A stretch of 64,000 bases of DNA, taken from JAEZHK01 sp040768845 (GTDB lineage: Bacteria > Bacillota > Clostridia > Christensenellales > Aristaeellaceae). The position numbers and the translations under genes were made by a program. Positions 8,692-17,997 of this stretch are shown here, piece after piece. The stretch is from assembly GCA_040768845.1 (NCBI GenBank), contig JAXGME010000002.1:526362-590361 (forward strand), in the 5' to 3' direction. The notes beneath the pieces were generated by a model. That model did no database searches and was not told the origin of the DNA. It saw only the letters and a program-made list of their open reading frames with translations. Position 1 is the first letter of the stretch. Each line of letters opens with the position of its first letter.

Positions 8692-11061
8692 TTGTCGCAC
8701 CAGATCATGTTTGACCGACCTTCAATGCGCTATGACGAAGGGCTGCCCCTTGGAAACGGGCGGCTGGGCGCCATGGTACTGGGGGGCGTCCGGGAGAAGT
8801 TCATCCATCTGAACGAGGAGACCGCCTGGTACGGCGGTCCCCGGGACCGGGTCAACCCGGACGCGGCGGCGCGCATGCCGGAAATCCGGCGCCTGATGCG
8901 CGCGGGGCGCGTCCGCGAGGCGGAGCGCCTGGCGGTGCTGGCGCTGACCGGCACGCCGGAGAGCCAGCGCCACTTTACCACGCTGGGGCTGGCCGTGCTG
9001 GACTTTTTTGACCACGACGACGCCCGCGCCTCGGACTACCGCCACACCCTTGACTTTCGCACCGCCACCGCGACGCAGGAATACGCGCTGGACGGCGTGC
9101 GGTACCGGACGGAGGTGTTCGTCAGCATCCCCCACCGGGTGGCGGCGGTCCGGATTGAGGCGGACGCGCCGGTGCTCAACTTTTTTGCCGGCGTCGAACG
9201 GGGCGAGCGGGTGGGGCAGTTCAGCTACGGCACCCACGAGGATACCGCGCGGAAGATCGCCGGCGGCGTTCTGATCGAGGGCAGCCTGGGCGGTCGGAAA
9301 GGGCTGGGCTTTGCGGTGGCCCTGGCGGGCCGCGCCGACGGGGAGTGCCTTGTGATTGGGGACAAGCTGGCGGTCAGAAACGCCCGCTCGGCGGAAATCT
9401 ACATCGCGGGCGGCACCGGCTTTGAGGGCGGCAACCCGGCAGAGGCGTGCGAGGCGTCCCTGGCCGCGGCCCTCGGCGCGGGGTACGACGCCGTGCGGGC
9501 GGCGCACCTGCGGGCGTGGACGCCGCTGTACGATCTGGCGGAGATCCGGCTGGAGGGCGCGCAGCCGCTGCCGCCGATGAACCGGCTCTTTGACGCGCTG
9601 CGCTCGGGCGAGGCGCCGGAGAAGGCCCTGGGCCTGTCCCTCCGGGCGCTGGATGACCATCTGGCGCTGCTCCTTTTCCACTTCGGGCGGTACGCGCTTC
9701 TCAGCGCGGGATACGAAAGCCGTCTGCCCGCGGCGCTGCAGGGGCTCTGGTGCCGGGATCTTCTCTCCATCTGGGACGGAAAGTACACCACCAACATCAA
9801 CCTGCAGATGAACTACTGGCCGGTGGACAGCGCCAACCTGCCGGGCTGCTTTGAGAGCTACTTCCGCCTGATCCGGCGCATCCGCGAAAGCGGGACGGAC
9901 ACCGCCCGCCGCATGTACGGCTGCCGGGGCTTCGTCCTTCACAACAACACCGACCTGTGGGCGGACACCGCCGTGCAGGACGCGGGCGTCCACTGCTCCT
10001 ACTGGTTCTCCGGCGGCTTCTGGGTGGCGGCGGATCTGTGGGAGCACTACCTGTACACCCGGGACGGGGACTACCTGCGCCGGGCGTGGCCGGTCATCCG
10101 GGACGCGGCGCTCTTCGCCCTCGATTTTCTGGAGGAGGACGAAGAAGGCCGCCTGGTGATGGGCGTGACCACCTCCCCCGAGAATTCCTACCTGGACGCG
10201 GGGGGCCGCCGGGCTTCCTTCTGCCGGATGACCGCCATGGATTCCCAGCTGATCGAACTGAATTTCTCCAACTGCCTCGAGGCCCTGCGCCTGATGCCGG
10301 ACGCGCCCTGCCCCGCGGACTTTGCCGGGCGGCTCCGCGACGCCCGCGCGCGGCTCTACCCCACCCAGGTGGGCGCGGACGGCGCGGTGCTGGAGTGGGG
10401 CGAGCCCCGCCCCGAGGCCGAGCCCGCCCATCGCCACCAGTCCCACCTGATCGGGGCTTACCCTTACGCGCTGATCACCCGGCGCACGCCGGCGCTTTTC
10501 GCCGCGGTGGAGGCGGCGCTGGACAAGCGGCGGCGCGCGGGCGGCTGCAATACCGGCTGGAGCCGCGCCTGGGCCGGCGGGCTCTACGCCCGGATGGGCC
10601 GAGGCGACGACGCCCGGGACATGGTGGGCGGCATGGCGCGCCTGTCCGGGCAGCCCAACCTCTTCAGCTGCTGCAACATCGGCCGGGTCCCCAAGCTGAT
10701 GGAGGACGCCATGCCCATGCAGCTTGACGGCAACCTGGGCGCGGTGCAGGCGGTGGTGGAAATGCTGCTGGCCAGCCACGGCGGCGAAATCCGCCTCTTG
10801 CCCGCGCTGCCCGCCTCCTGGCGGGATGGCGAATTCCGGGGACTGGTGGCCCGCGGAAACGTGGAGATTGACGCCCGTTGGCAGGGCGGCGCGCTGACCT
10901 TGGCGCGGCTTACGCCCCGGGTGGACGGCGAGATCCGCCTCGCGGGCATGGCGGGCTTTGCGCTCTCCGGCGGGGACGCCCGGGCGGAGGCCGGCGGGGA
11001 CACCATCATCCTGATGGCAAAGGCCGGCCAGACCTATCAGATTGCGAGGGGTACTGCATGA
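8692..11061 (+). CDS. GH95-family glycoside hydrolase (alpha-L-fucosidase type)
   Basis: The product (about 789 residues) begins RPSMRYDEGLPLGNGRLGAM after the start, the hallmark N-terminal beta domain of GH95. Three active-site regions known from GH95 fucosidases are present: TTNINLQMNYWP (the NxN pair), VTTSPENSY (acid/base Glu) and QLDGNLGAVQAVVEMLL (Asp). There is no signal peptide, so it acts in the cytoplasm on imported oligosaccharides. The start is probably the TTG after GGAGG; ATG 8707 is possible, and the long upstream extension is low-complexity and unconserved-looking. The stop overlaps the first ABC permease ATG (ATGA). Inverting alpha-1,2-fucosidase is the usual activity; alpha-L-galactosidase is an alternative. 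Confidence 0.85.
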   Translation: MSHQIMFDRPSMRYDEGLPLGNGRLGAMVLGGVREKFIHLNEETAWYGGPRDRVNPDAAARMPEIRRLMRAGRVREAERLAVLALTGTPESQRHFTTLGLAVLDFFDHDDARASDYRHTLDFRTATATQEYALDGVRYRTEVFVSIPHRVAAVRIEADAPVLNFFAGVERGERVGQFSYGTHEDTARKIAGGVLIEGSLGGRKGLGFAVALAGRADGECLVIGDKLAVRNARSAEIYIAGGTGFEGGNPAEACEASLAAALGAGYDAVRAAHLRAWTPLYDLAEIRLEGAQPLPPMNRLFDALRSGEAPEKALGLSLRALDDHLALLLFHFGRYALLSAGYESRLPAALQGLWCRDLLSIWDGKYTTNINLQMNYWPVDSANLPGCFESYFRLIRRIRESGTDTARRMYGCRGFVLHNNTDLWADTAVQDAGVHCSYWFSGGFWVAADLWEHYLYTRDGDYLRRAWPVIRDAALFALDFLEEDEEGRLVMGVTTSPENSYLDAGGRRASFCRMTAMDSQLIELNFSNCLEALRLMPDAPCPADFAGRLRDARARLYPTQVGADGAVLEWGEPRPEAEPAHRHQSHLIGAYPYALITRRTPALFAAVEAALDKRRRAGGCNTGWSRAWAGGLYARMGRGDDARDMVGGMARLSGQPNLFSCCNIGRVPKLMEDAMPMQLDGNLGAVQAVVEMLLASHGGEIRLLPALPASWRDGEFRGLVARGNVEIDARWQGGALTLARLTPRVDGEIRLAGMAGFALSGGDARAEAGGDTIILMAKAGQTYQIARGTA

Positions 11062-11981
11062 TCCGGTATGTGATCAAGCGGCTTTTGATGATGCTGGCGA
11101 CGCTCTTTGTCATCATCACCGCCACGTTCTTTCTGATGCGCGCCATTCCCGGCGGGCCGTTCTCCTTTGACCGGGTGCTGCCGCCGAACGTCGAGGCGGC
11201 ACTGAACGCCAAGTACCACCTGGACCAGCCGCTGATGAAGCAGTACCTGGATTACCTGGGCGGCGTACTGCGCTTTGACTTCGGCCCCAGCTTCGTCTAC
11301 TTCGGCCAGACCATCAACGAGATGATCGAGGCGGGCTGGCCGCCCTCCGCCGTCATCGGCGTGTGGGCGACGGTCCTGATTCTGGTGCTGGGGGTGCCGC
11401 TGGGCATCATATCGGCGCTGAAGCGCAACACCCTCTCCGACCGGGTGATCATGGTGATCTCCACCGTGGGCATCATCGTGCCCTCCTTCGTATTGGCGAC
11501 GTTCCTTTTGTACTTTTTCTCCGTGCGGCTGAAGGTGCTGCCGGCCTTTGGCAACGACACCTGGAAGGGCTACGTGCTGCCGGTAATATGCCTTGCGGTG
11601 GGGTCGGTCTGCGCCATCGCGCGGCTGACCCGCTCCAGCATGCTGGACACCCTCTCGCAGGACTACGTGCGCACCGCCAGGTCAAAGGGGCTGTCGCCGG
11701 GGCGCATCCTGCGGGTGCACGTACTGCGCAATTCGCTGATTCCGGTGGTTACGTCGCTGGGGATGACCTTCGCTGCGCTTTTGACAGGCACCTTTGTCAT
11801 CGAAAAGATCTTTGCGATTCCGGGGCTCGGGCGCTATTTTGTGGACTCGATCTCAAACCGCGACTACACCACCGTCATGGGCCTTACGATTCTCTCCTCG
11901 GTGATCATGGTGGTCATGTCCTTCCTGATCGACGTGATCTACGTGGTGATCGACCCGCGCATCAAGCTCTATGACAAATAG
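11058..11981 (+). CDS. Peptide-type ABC importer permease (DppB/OppB family)
   Basis: 307 residues starting MIRYVIKRLLMMLATLFVII, the typical N-terminal membrane helix of this family. Six membrane helices and the EAA-like loop (DYVRTARSKGLSPGRILRVH, then NSLIPVVTSLG) are visible. It starts within the GH95 stop codon, and the second permease follows after nine bases. The proteins of this family import peptides or, in several bacteria, oligosaccharides; the GH95 gene in front suggests a glycan ligand, the aminopeptidase behind suggests peptides. Confidence 0.9.
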   Translation: MIRYVIKRLLMMLATLFVIITATFFLMRAIPGGPFSFDRVLPPNVEAALNAKYHLDQPLMKQYLDYLGGVLRFDFGPSFVYFGQTINEMIEAGWPPSAVIGVWATVLILVLGVPLGIISALKRNTLSDRVIMVISTVGIIVPSFVLATFLLYFFSVRLKVLPAFGNDTWKGYVLPVICLAVGSVCAIARLTRSSMLDTLSQDYVRTARSKGLSPGRILRVHVLRNSLIPVVTSLGMTFAALLTGTFVIEKIFAIPGLGRYFVDSISNRDYTTVMGLTILSSVIMVVMSFLIDVIYVVIDPRIKLYDK

Positions 11982-11990
11982 GAGGCGGCC

Positions 11991-13139
11991 GTGAGCAGCA
12001 TTGATTTCAGCCCGCTGGCCCGGAGCGCAAAGCGCGCCGAGGATACCGGCTCGGAGATTTCCTACCTGGAGGATGTCCTTCGCCGGTTCCGCCAGAATAA
12101 GCTGGCGGTGGCCTCGGTGTTTGTGATCCTTCTGATCCTCGCGGCGTCCTTTTTCGGCCCGGCGCTGACGGGCAAGGGGTATGACGCGCAGCAGCTCAAC
12201 CTGCGCAACATGCCGCCCCGGATCGAGATCCTGACCGCGGCGGACGGCACGCGCTTCTACGTGCATCCGGAGCTTCGCGTGTTTCTGGCGGATGAGCGCG
12301 GCTTGGTGGGCGAGGCGCTGGAGCCTTCCAAAAAAGAGCTGGCGAAGAAGCGGTACGACTATACGGTGAACGGCCGGGCCTATCAGCTGACCTTCGGCGG
12401 CGACGGCCTGAAGTTTCTCGATGAAAACGGCGATCCCCTCCCCGGGCGCGAAACCGTGTGGAACCAGAATTACCGCCTGGGCACGGATTCCGTGGGCCGC
12501 GACATCCTGACGCGCCTGCTCTACGGCGGGCGGATATCGCTCCTGGTGGCGTTCGTCACGTCGTTTTTCACGCTGGCCATCGGCGTGATCTACGGCGGTA
12601 TCTCCGGCTACTACGGGGGCAATGTGGACATCGTGATGATGCGCATTGTGGAGATCCTGATGGCCATCCCCTCCACCATCTACGTGATCCTCCTGATGGT
12701 GTATTTTGGCCAGGGCATCACCAACATCCTGATCGCAATGGCGGCCACCTCGTGGCTGGGCATGGCGCGGCTGGTGCGGGCGCAGGTGCTGTCGCTGAAG
12801 GAGCAGGAATTTGTGCTGGCGGCCCGGTGCGCGGGGGTAAAGCCGCTGGCCATCATTGTAAAGCATCTTTTGCCCAACTGCATCGGGCCGATCATCGTAT
12901 CGGCGACGCTGTCCATCCCGGGCGCCATCGCCACCGAGGCGTTCATGAGCTTCATCGGCCTGGGCGTCGCGCCGCCGATGCCCTCCTGGGGCATTCTGAG
13001 CAACGAGGGCATCGGCGCCATCCGCTCCGCGCCCTACCAGATCCTGTTGCCCTCCATCGCCATCAGTCTGACCATGTTTTCCTTCAATTTTATGGGCGAC
13101 GGCCTCCGGGACGCGCTCGATCCCCGGCAGCGCAAGTGA
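11991..13139 (+). CDS. Peptide-type ABC importer permease (DppC/OppC family), long form
   Basis: Starts at GTG, with GGAGG overlapping the preceding stop. The 382 residues contain the OppC N-terminal helix (VASVFVILLILAASFFGPAL), then an insert of about 100 residues predicted to lie outside the membrane, then the usual LGTDSVGRDILTRLLYGGRI start of the permease domain and the EAA loop (EFVLAARCAGVKPLAIIVKH). Typical members have about 300 residues; the extra part is beta-rich and may contact the solute-binding protein. Functions as the partner of the preceding permease. Confidence 0.9.
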   Translation: MSSIDFSPLARSAKRAEDTGSEISYLEDVLRRFRQNKLAVASVFVILLILAASFFGPALTGKGYDAQQLNLRNMPPRIEILTAADGTRFYVHPELRVFLADERGLVGEALEPSKKELAKKRYDYTVNGRAYQLTFGGDGLKFLDENGDPLPGRETVWNQNYRLGTDSVGRDILTRLLYGGRISLLVAFVTSFFTLAIGVIYGGISGYYGGNVDIVMMRIVEILMAIPSTIYVILLMVYFGQGITNILIAMAATSWLGMARLVRAQVLSLKEQEFVLAARCAGVKPLAIIVKHLLPNCIGPIIVSATLSIPGAIATEAFMSFIGLGVAPPMPSWGILSNEGIGAIRSAPYQILLPSIAISLTMFSFNFMGDGLRDALDPRQRK

Positions 13140-13153
13140 GAGGAGGGCGTACC

Positions 13154-14164
13154 ATGGCCTCAAGCGGACCCCTCATGGAAATCAAAAACCTGGAGACGTC
13201 CTTTTTCACCTTTTCGGGGGAAGTGAAGGCCGTCCGCGACGTGAGCCTCGCCGTCGGGCGCGGCGAAATTCTGGGGATCGTGGGCGAGTCCGGCTCCGGC
13301 AAGAGCGTGACGGCGCTGTCCGTCACCCGCCTTTTGCCCGAAAACGGGCGTGTGACCGGCGGAGAGGTGCTCTTTGAGGGCGAGGACCTTCTGAAAAAGG
13401 ACGAAAAGGCCATGCGCCGCATCCTGAACGGCGGCATTTCCATGATCTTCCAGGACCCGATGACCTCCCTCAACCCCACGCTGCGGGTGGGCACCCAGAT
13501 TGCCGAGCGCATCCTGGCCTTCGGCCGGGGCGTATCCAGGGACGAAGCGTGGCGCCGGGCGGTGGAACTGCTGCGGCAGGTGAAGATCCCCGAACCGGAA
13601 AAGCGCGTCCACGCCTATCCCTTTGAGATGTCCGGCGGCATGCGGCAGCGGGTGATGATCGCCGCGGCCATTTCCACAAACCCGCGGCTTTTGATCGCGG
13701 ACGAGCCCACCACCGCGCTGGACGTGACGATCCAGAACCAGATTCTGCGGCTGCTCCGCGGCCTCCGGGACCAGATCGACTCCTCAATCCTGCTCATCAC
13801 CCACGATTTGGGCGTGGTGGCGGAAACCTGTCAGCGGGTGGCCGTCATGTACGGCGGCAAGCTGATGGAGGAGGGGCTGGTGGGCGAAATCTTCTACGAA
13901 ACCGCCCACCCCTACACCGCGGGGCTGAAAAAGTCGCTCCCCCGGGTGGACCAGAAGCGCGACGAGGCGCTGTTCTCCATCGCGGGTTCGCCGCCCAGCC
14001 TTCTCAACCCACCGGCGGGCTGCCCCTTCGCGGCGCGCTGCGCGCGCGCCATGCGCGTGTGCGACGAGGCGCTTCCGCCCGTGTACCACCTGACGCCCAC
14101 CCATCGGGCGATGTGCTGGCTGCACCACCCGGATTGCCCCGGAAAGGGGGAGCCGCTGGCATGA
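13154..14164 (+). CDS. ABC importer ATP-binding protein (DppD/OppD family)
   Basis: 336 residues from an ATG after GGAGGG. Walker A is GESGSGKS, the signature SGGMRQRV, Walker B LLIADEPTTALD and the switch histidine ITHDLG. The C-terminus has the oligopeptide-type extension with cysteines (GCPFAARCARAMRVC) that in relatives binds an Fe-S cluster. Ends in a four-base overlap (ATGA) with the second ATPase. Powers the importer together with it. Confidence 0.92.
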   Translation: MASSGPLMEIKNLETSFFTFSGEVKAVRDVSLAVGRGEILGIVGESGSGKSVTALSVTRLLPENGRVTGGEVLFEGEDLLKKDEKAMRRILNGGISMIFQDPMTSLNPTLRVGTQIAERILAFGRGVSRDEAWRRAVELLRQVKIPEPEKRVHAYPFEMSGGMRQRVMIAAAISTNPRLLIADEPTTALDVTIQNQILRLLRGLRDQIDSSILLITHDLGVVAETCQRVAVMYGGKLMEEGLVGEIFYETAHPYTAGLKKSLPRVDQKRDEALFSIAGSPPSLLNPPAGCPFAARCARAMRVCDEALPPVYHLTPTHRAMCWLHHPDCPGKGEPLA

Positions 14165-15132
14165 CGCGGGACGAGCTGGTCCGGGTGACGGACCTCAAAA
14201 AGTACTTTACCTCCGGCAGCAGGCTGATGCGCAACCTGGAGACGGTGCGGGCCGTGGACGGCGTATCCTTTTCCATCGCCCGGGGCGAAACCTTCGGGCT
14301 GGTGGGCGAATCCGGCTGCGGCAAGTCCACCGCGGCCCGCGCGGTCATCCGGCTCTACGAACCGGATGGAGGCGAGATCCGCCTGGACGGCGCGGACATC
14401 ACCCACCTTTCGGAACGGGCGCTTTCGCCCTTCCGCACCCGGATGCAGATGATCTTCCAGGACCCGTACGCCTCGCTGAACCCCCGGATGGACGTGCGCC
14501 GCATCGTCCAGGAGCCGCTAATGGCGTCGGGCCGCTGCGACCGGCGGGAGGCGGCGGAGCGCGCCGCGCGGCTGATTGAGCTGGTGGGGCTGGACAGGAG
14601 CCATCTGGGCAAGTATCCCCACGAGTTCTCCGGCGGCCAGCGCCAGCGCATCGGCATCGCCCGGGCGTTGATCACGGACCCTGAGTTCGTGCTGTGCGAC
14701 GAACCCATATCCGCGCTGGACGTGTCCATCCAGGCGCAGGTGGTCAACATGCTCCGGGACCTGCAACAGAAGCTGGGGCTGACGTACCTGTTCATCGCCC
14801 ACGACCTGGCGATGGTCCGGTACATCTCCGACCGCATGGGCGTGATGTACCTGGGCCGCCTGGTGGAAACCGCCCCCAGCGCGGAAATCTACCGCCGCCC
14901 GCTGCACCCCTACACCCAGGGGCTGATGAGCGCGATCCCGCTGGCCGACCCCGAGCAGGCCGCCCGCAAAAAGGAGATCGCCATGGAAGGCGAGATCCCC
15001 AGCCCGCTGCACCCGCCCGAGGGCTGCCGCTTCCACACCCGCTGCCCCTACGCGACGCCCCGGTGCCGGGCGGAATCGCCGGCGCTGCGCGAGGTCGGCC
15101 CCGGCCACATGGCCGCCTGCCATCTGATCTGA
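14161..15132 (+). CDS. ABC importer ATP-binding protein (DppF/OppF family)
   Basis: 323 residues. Walker A GESGCGKS, Q-loop FQDPYASLNP, signature FSGGQRQRIG, Walker B FVLCDEPISALD and switch IAHDLAMV are intact. The C-terminal oligopeptide extension contains GCRFHTRCPYATPRC. It forms the heterodimeric motor with the preceding ATPase. A weak stem (15138-15147 with 15153-15164) lies between this gene and the solute-binding protein gene. Confidence 0.92.
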   Translation: MTRDELVRVTDLKKYFTSGSRLMRNLETVRAVDGVSFSIARGETFGLVGESGCGKSTAARAVIRLYEPDGGEIRLDGADITHLSERALSPFRTRMQMIFQDPYASLNPRMDVRRIVQEPLMASGRCDRREAAERAARLIELVGLDRSHLGKYPHEFSGGQRQRIGIARALITDPEFVLCDEPISALDVSIQAQVVNMLRDLQQKLGLTYLFIAHDLAMVRYISDRMGVMYLGRLVETAPSAEIYRRPLHPYTQGLMSAIPLADPEQAARKKEIAMEGEIPSPLHPPEGCRFHTRCPYATPRCRAESPALREVGPGHMAACHLI

Positions 15133-15184
15133 TTTTCGTTTTCCGGACGGCCTCCGGAGAAAACCTGGAAAGGGAGAGAAGAAC

Positions 15185-16789
15185 ATGAAGAAAGCCTTCG
15201 CTCTGATCCTGGCCATCGCCCTCGCACTGGGCATGGTACCCGCCGGTGTGGCGCTGGCGGAGTCCGCCGGCACGGCCTCCTTCCATTGGGGCTTCCTCGA
15301 CGAACCTCCGGGAATTGACCCGGGCATCTCCCAGGGCGGCACCCAGTCCACCCTCTACGCGGCGCTTTTCGAGGGCCTGGTCACCTCGGACGAGGCCGGC
15401 AACGTGGTGCCCGCCGCGGCGGAAAGCTGGGACGTCAGCGACGACAAAACGGTCTACACCTTCCACCTGCGCGACGGCCTCAAGTGGTCGGACGGCCAGA
15501 GCCTCACCGCGAAGGACTTCGAATACGCCTGGCTGCGGGTGCTGAAGCCGGAGACGGCCTCCACCTACAGCTGGTTTGTCGAGATGTTCCTGAAAAACGG
15601 CGGCGCCTTCGCCAAGGGCGAGGTGGGCGCGGAGGAAGTGGGCGTCAAGGCCCTGGACGACAGGACGCTGGAAGTCACCCTCAACATGCCCGCCGCCTAC
15701 TTCCTGCAGGCCCTGCTGCAGGGCTGCTGGCTGCCCGTCCGGCAGGACGTGGTGGAGGCCGATCCTGAGAAGTGGGTCTTCAGCGCCGACACCTTCATCT
15801 CCAACGGCCCCTTCAAGTTCACCGAGTACAAGATCGGCGCCTACATCACCGCCGTGAAGAATGAGAATTACTGGGACGCGGCCAATGTGAAGCTGGACGA
15901 AGTCAAGTTCTCCTTCATCGTCGAGCCCAACACCGCCTACGCGGCCTTTGAGGCCGGCTCGGTGGACGGCATCGCCGGCGTGCCCGCGGCGGAATTTGTC
16001 AACATCCTCTCCAGCGACAACCGGCTCTACGTCTACGACAAACTGGCCTTCAATTTCCTCCGGCTCAACACCGCCAGCGAGGGCCTTGACAACCAGAAGG
16101 TGCGCCGCGCCATCAGCCTGGCCTTTGACCGCAAGAGCTATCTGGACGGCCTGGGCGACGTGACCTCCACCCCCGCGCTGGGCAGCGTGCCCGGCGGCCT
16201 GGTGCTGGACGGCAAGGACTTCCGCGCGGCCTCCGGCGACAACGGCCTCGCAGACACCGCCAAGCTGGAGGAGGCCCGGGCGCTCCTGGCCGAGGCCGGC
16301 TTCCCCGAGGGCAAGGGCCTGCCCGTGTACCGGCTGCACTGCGCCCAGTCCGCGGTGAAAAATGCCGAGATCCTGCAGCAGATGCTCAAGACCAGCCTGG
16401 GCATTGAAACCCAGATCAAGCCCGTGGACGCCAAGCTCAACTTCCCCATGATGGTGGACGGCGAGTATGACATCGCCTTTGGCGGCTGGGGCGGCGATTA
16501 CGTGCACCCGATGACGTTCCTGGAGCTTTTCACCTCCACCGCCTACGACAACTGCACCCGCTGGGGCAACCCGGACTACGATGCGCTGATCGAAGCCGCC
16601 CGCGCCGAAACCGACGAAGCCAAGGCGCTGGAGGACATGATCGAGGCCGAGCACATCCTCATCGAGGAGAGCCCCATCGTGCCCGTTTCGTTCCCGGCCG
16701 GCTCCATCATGATGCAGGATTCCGTAAAGGACTGGTTCATCTCCGCCAGCGGTACGCTCTACATCAAGGGCGTCAGCATCGAAAAATAA
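15185..16789 (+). CDS. Family 5 extracellular solute-binding protein (peptide/oligosaccharide)
   Basis: 534 residues with the signal peptide MKKAFALILAIALALGMVPA and an AxA-type cleavage site (VALA before ESAG). No lipobox cysteine is present, unlike most solute-binding proteins of Gram-positive bacteria. The mature part shows the SBP family 5 pattern (PPGIDPGISQGGTQSTLYAA, LKWSDGQSLTAKDFEYAWLR, VRRAISLAFDRKSYL). It is the last gene of the importer block and is followed by a GC-rich hairpin. The ligand cannot be read from the sequence. Confidence 0.92.
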   Translation: MKKAFALILAIALALGMVPAGVALAESAGTASFHWGFLDEPPGIDPGISQGGTQSTLYAALFEGLVTSDEAGNVVPAAAESWDVSDDKTVYTFHLRDGLKWSDGQSLTAKDFEYAWLRVLKPETASTYSWFVEMFLKNGGAFAKGEVGAEEVGVKALDDRTLEVTLNMPAAYFLQALLQGCWLPVRQDVVEADPEKWVFSADTFISNGPFKFTEYKIGAYITAVKNENYWDAANVKLDEVKFSFIVEPNTAYAAFEAGSVDGIAGVPAAEFVNILSSDNRLYVYDKLAFNFLRLNTASEGLDNQKVRRAISLAFDRKSYLDGLGDVTSTPALGSVPGGLVLDGKDFRAASGDNGLADTAKLEEARALLAEAGFPEGKGLPVYRLHCAQSAVKNAEILQQMLKTSLGIETQIKPVDAKLNFPMMVDGEYDIAFGGWGGDYVHPMTFLELFTSTAYDNCTRWGNPDYDALIEAARAETDEAKALEDMIEAEHILIEESPIVPVSFPAGSIMMQDSVKDWFISASGTLYIKGVSIEK

Positions 16790-16801
16790 CCCCCATCCGG
16801 A

Positions 16802-16829
16802 GCGCGGGGGCGGCGTGCCGCCCCCGCGC
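16802..16829 (+). terminator. GC-rich stem-loop after the solute-binding protein gene
   Basis: A perfect 13-base-pair stem (16802-16814 with 16817-16829) 12 bases after the stop codon. There is no T-run, so it is more likely an mRNA-stabilising or attenuating hairpin than a complete terminator; the aminopeptidase gene follows 38 bases later on the same strand. Confidence 0.6.
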
Positions 16830-16867
16830 CGCGGGCGTTCGGAAGGAAACGGAAGGGCGGTGGACCC

Positions 16868-17980
16868 ATGCGGGACGAGCGGCTTGGGCGCCTGGCGCGG
16901 CAGCTGGTGAACCGTTCGGTGGCGCTTCAGAAGGGCGAGCATCTGCTCGTCAGCTCAACCGGCGCGGAAAACCCGCTGGTTGTGGAGATTATCCGCTGCG
17001 CCTACGAGGCGGGCGGCTATCCCCACCTGGACATCCAGAACCACGCGCTGAAAAAGGAAGTGCTGCTCGGTTACGACGAGGAGGCGGCGCGGGTGGACGC
17101 GGCGTGGGAGGCGACCCGCATGGAGGGGATGGACGCCTCCATCAGCGTGGTGACCACCGACAATCCCATGGAGATGGGCGAGGTGCCCCGCGAAAAGCTG
17201 GCGCTCTACGCACGTCTCGTGGGCCATCCGGTCAACCGCCGGCGGCGCGAGGGACGGGTGCGCTGGTGCGTGGCGCTCTACCCCACGCCCTTTTACGCCT
17301 TTTCCGCGGGCATGTCCCTCCGCCGGTTTGAGGACTACTATTTCGACGTGTGCTGCCTGGACTACACGCGCCTGGGCGGGGCAATGGACCGCCTCCGGGC
17401 GCTGATGGAACGCACGGAACAGGTTCGCATCCTTCGCGAGGGCACCGACCTTTGCTTCTCGATCCGCGGCGTGCCCAAGGCGTGCTCCAAGGGCGAGCGC
17501 AACGTGCCCGACGGCGAGGTCTACACCGCGCCCGTCCGGGCTTCGGTCAACGGCACCATCGCCTTTAACGTGCCCTCCATCTTTCAGGGCGTGCGCTTCG
17601 AGGGGGTGCGCCTCCGGTTTGAAAACGGCCGGGTGGCGTGGGCGGAGTCCAGCCGTCCGGAGGCGCTGAACCGGATTCTGGATACCGATTCGGGCGCGCG
17701 CTTTGTCGGCGAATTCGCCTTTGGCGTAAACCCGCGGCTTTTGACGCCCATCGGGCAGACGCTCTTTGACGAGAAGATCGCCGGCAGCGTCCACCTGGCG
17801 CTGGGCCACGCGCTGGACCTCACCGATAACGGCAACCGCTCCGCCATCCATTGGGACCTGGTGGCCATTCTGCGCCCGGATTTCGGCGGCGGTGAAGTGT
17901 ACTTTGACGGCGCGCTGATCCAGAAGGACGGCCGCTTTCTGCCCGGAGAACTCGAGGATCTGAACCCTTCAGTTTTGTAA
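16868..17980 (+). CDS. M29-family metallo-aminopeptidase
   Basis: 370 residues with all five expected dizinc/dicobalt ligands of the AmpS/AmpT family: E217 (NVPDGEVYTAP), E282 (VGEFAFGVNP), H309 (SVHLALGHA), H328 and D330 (SAIHWDLV). No signal peptide, so it trims peptides in the cytoplasm, which fits the peptide-type importer upstream. It lies 17 bases before a DapA-family gene in the same direction. Length agrees with the family (about 400) though slightly short at the N-terminus. Confidence 0.88.
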   Translation: MRDERLGRLARQLVNRSVALQKGEHLLVSSTGAENPLVVEIIRCAYEAGGYPHLDIQNHALKKEVLLGYDEEAARVDAAWEATRMEGMDASISVVTTDNPMEMGEVPREKLALYARLVGHPVNRRRREGRVRWCVALYPTPFYAFSAGMSLRRFEDYYFDVCCLDYTRLGGAMDRLRALMERTEQVRILREGTDLCFSIRGVPKACSKGERNVPDGEVYTAPVRASVNGTIAFNVPSIFQGVRFEGVRLRFENGRVAWAESSRPEALNRILDTDSGARFVGEFAFGVNPRLLTPIGQTLFDEKIAGSVHLALGHALDLTDNGNRSAIHWDLVAILRPDFGGGEVYFDGALIQKDGRFLPGELEDLNPSVL

Positions 17981-17997
17981 AAAGGGGAAGAATCGAC

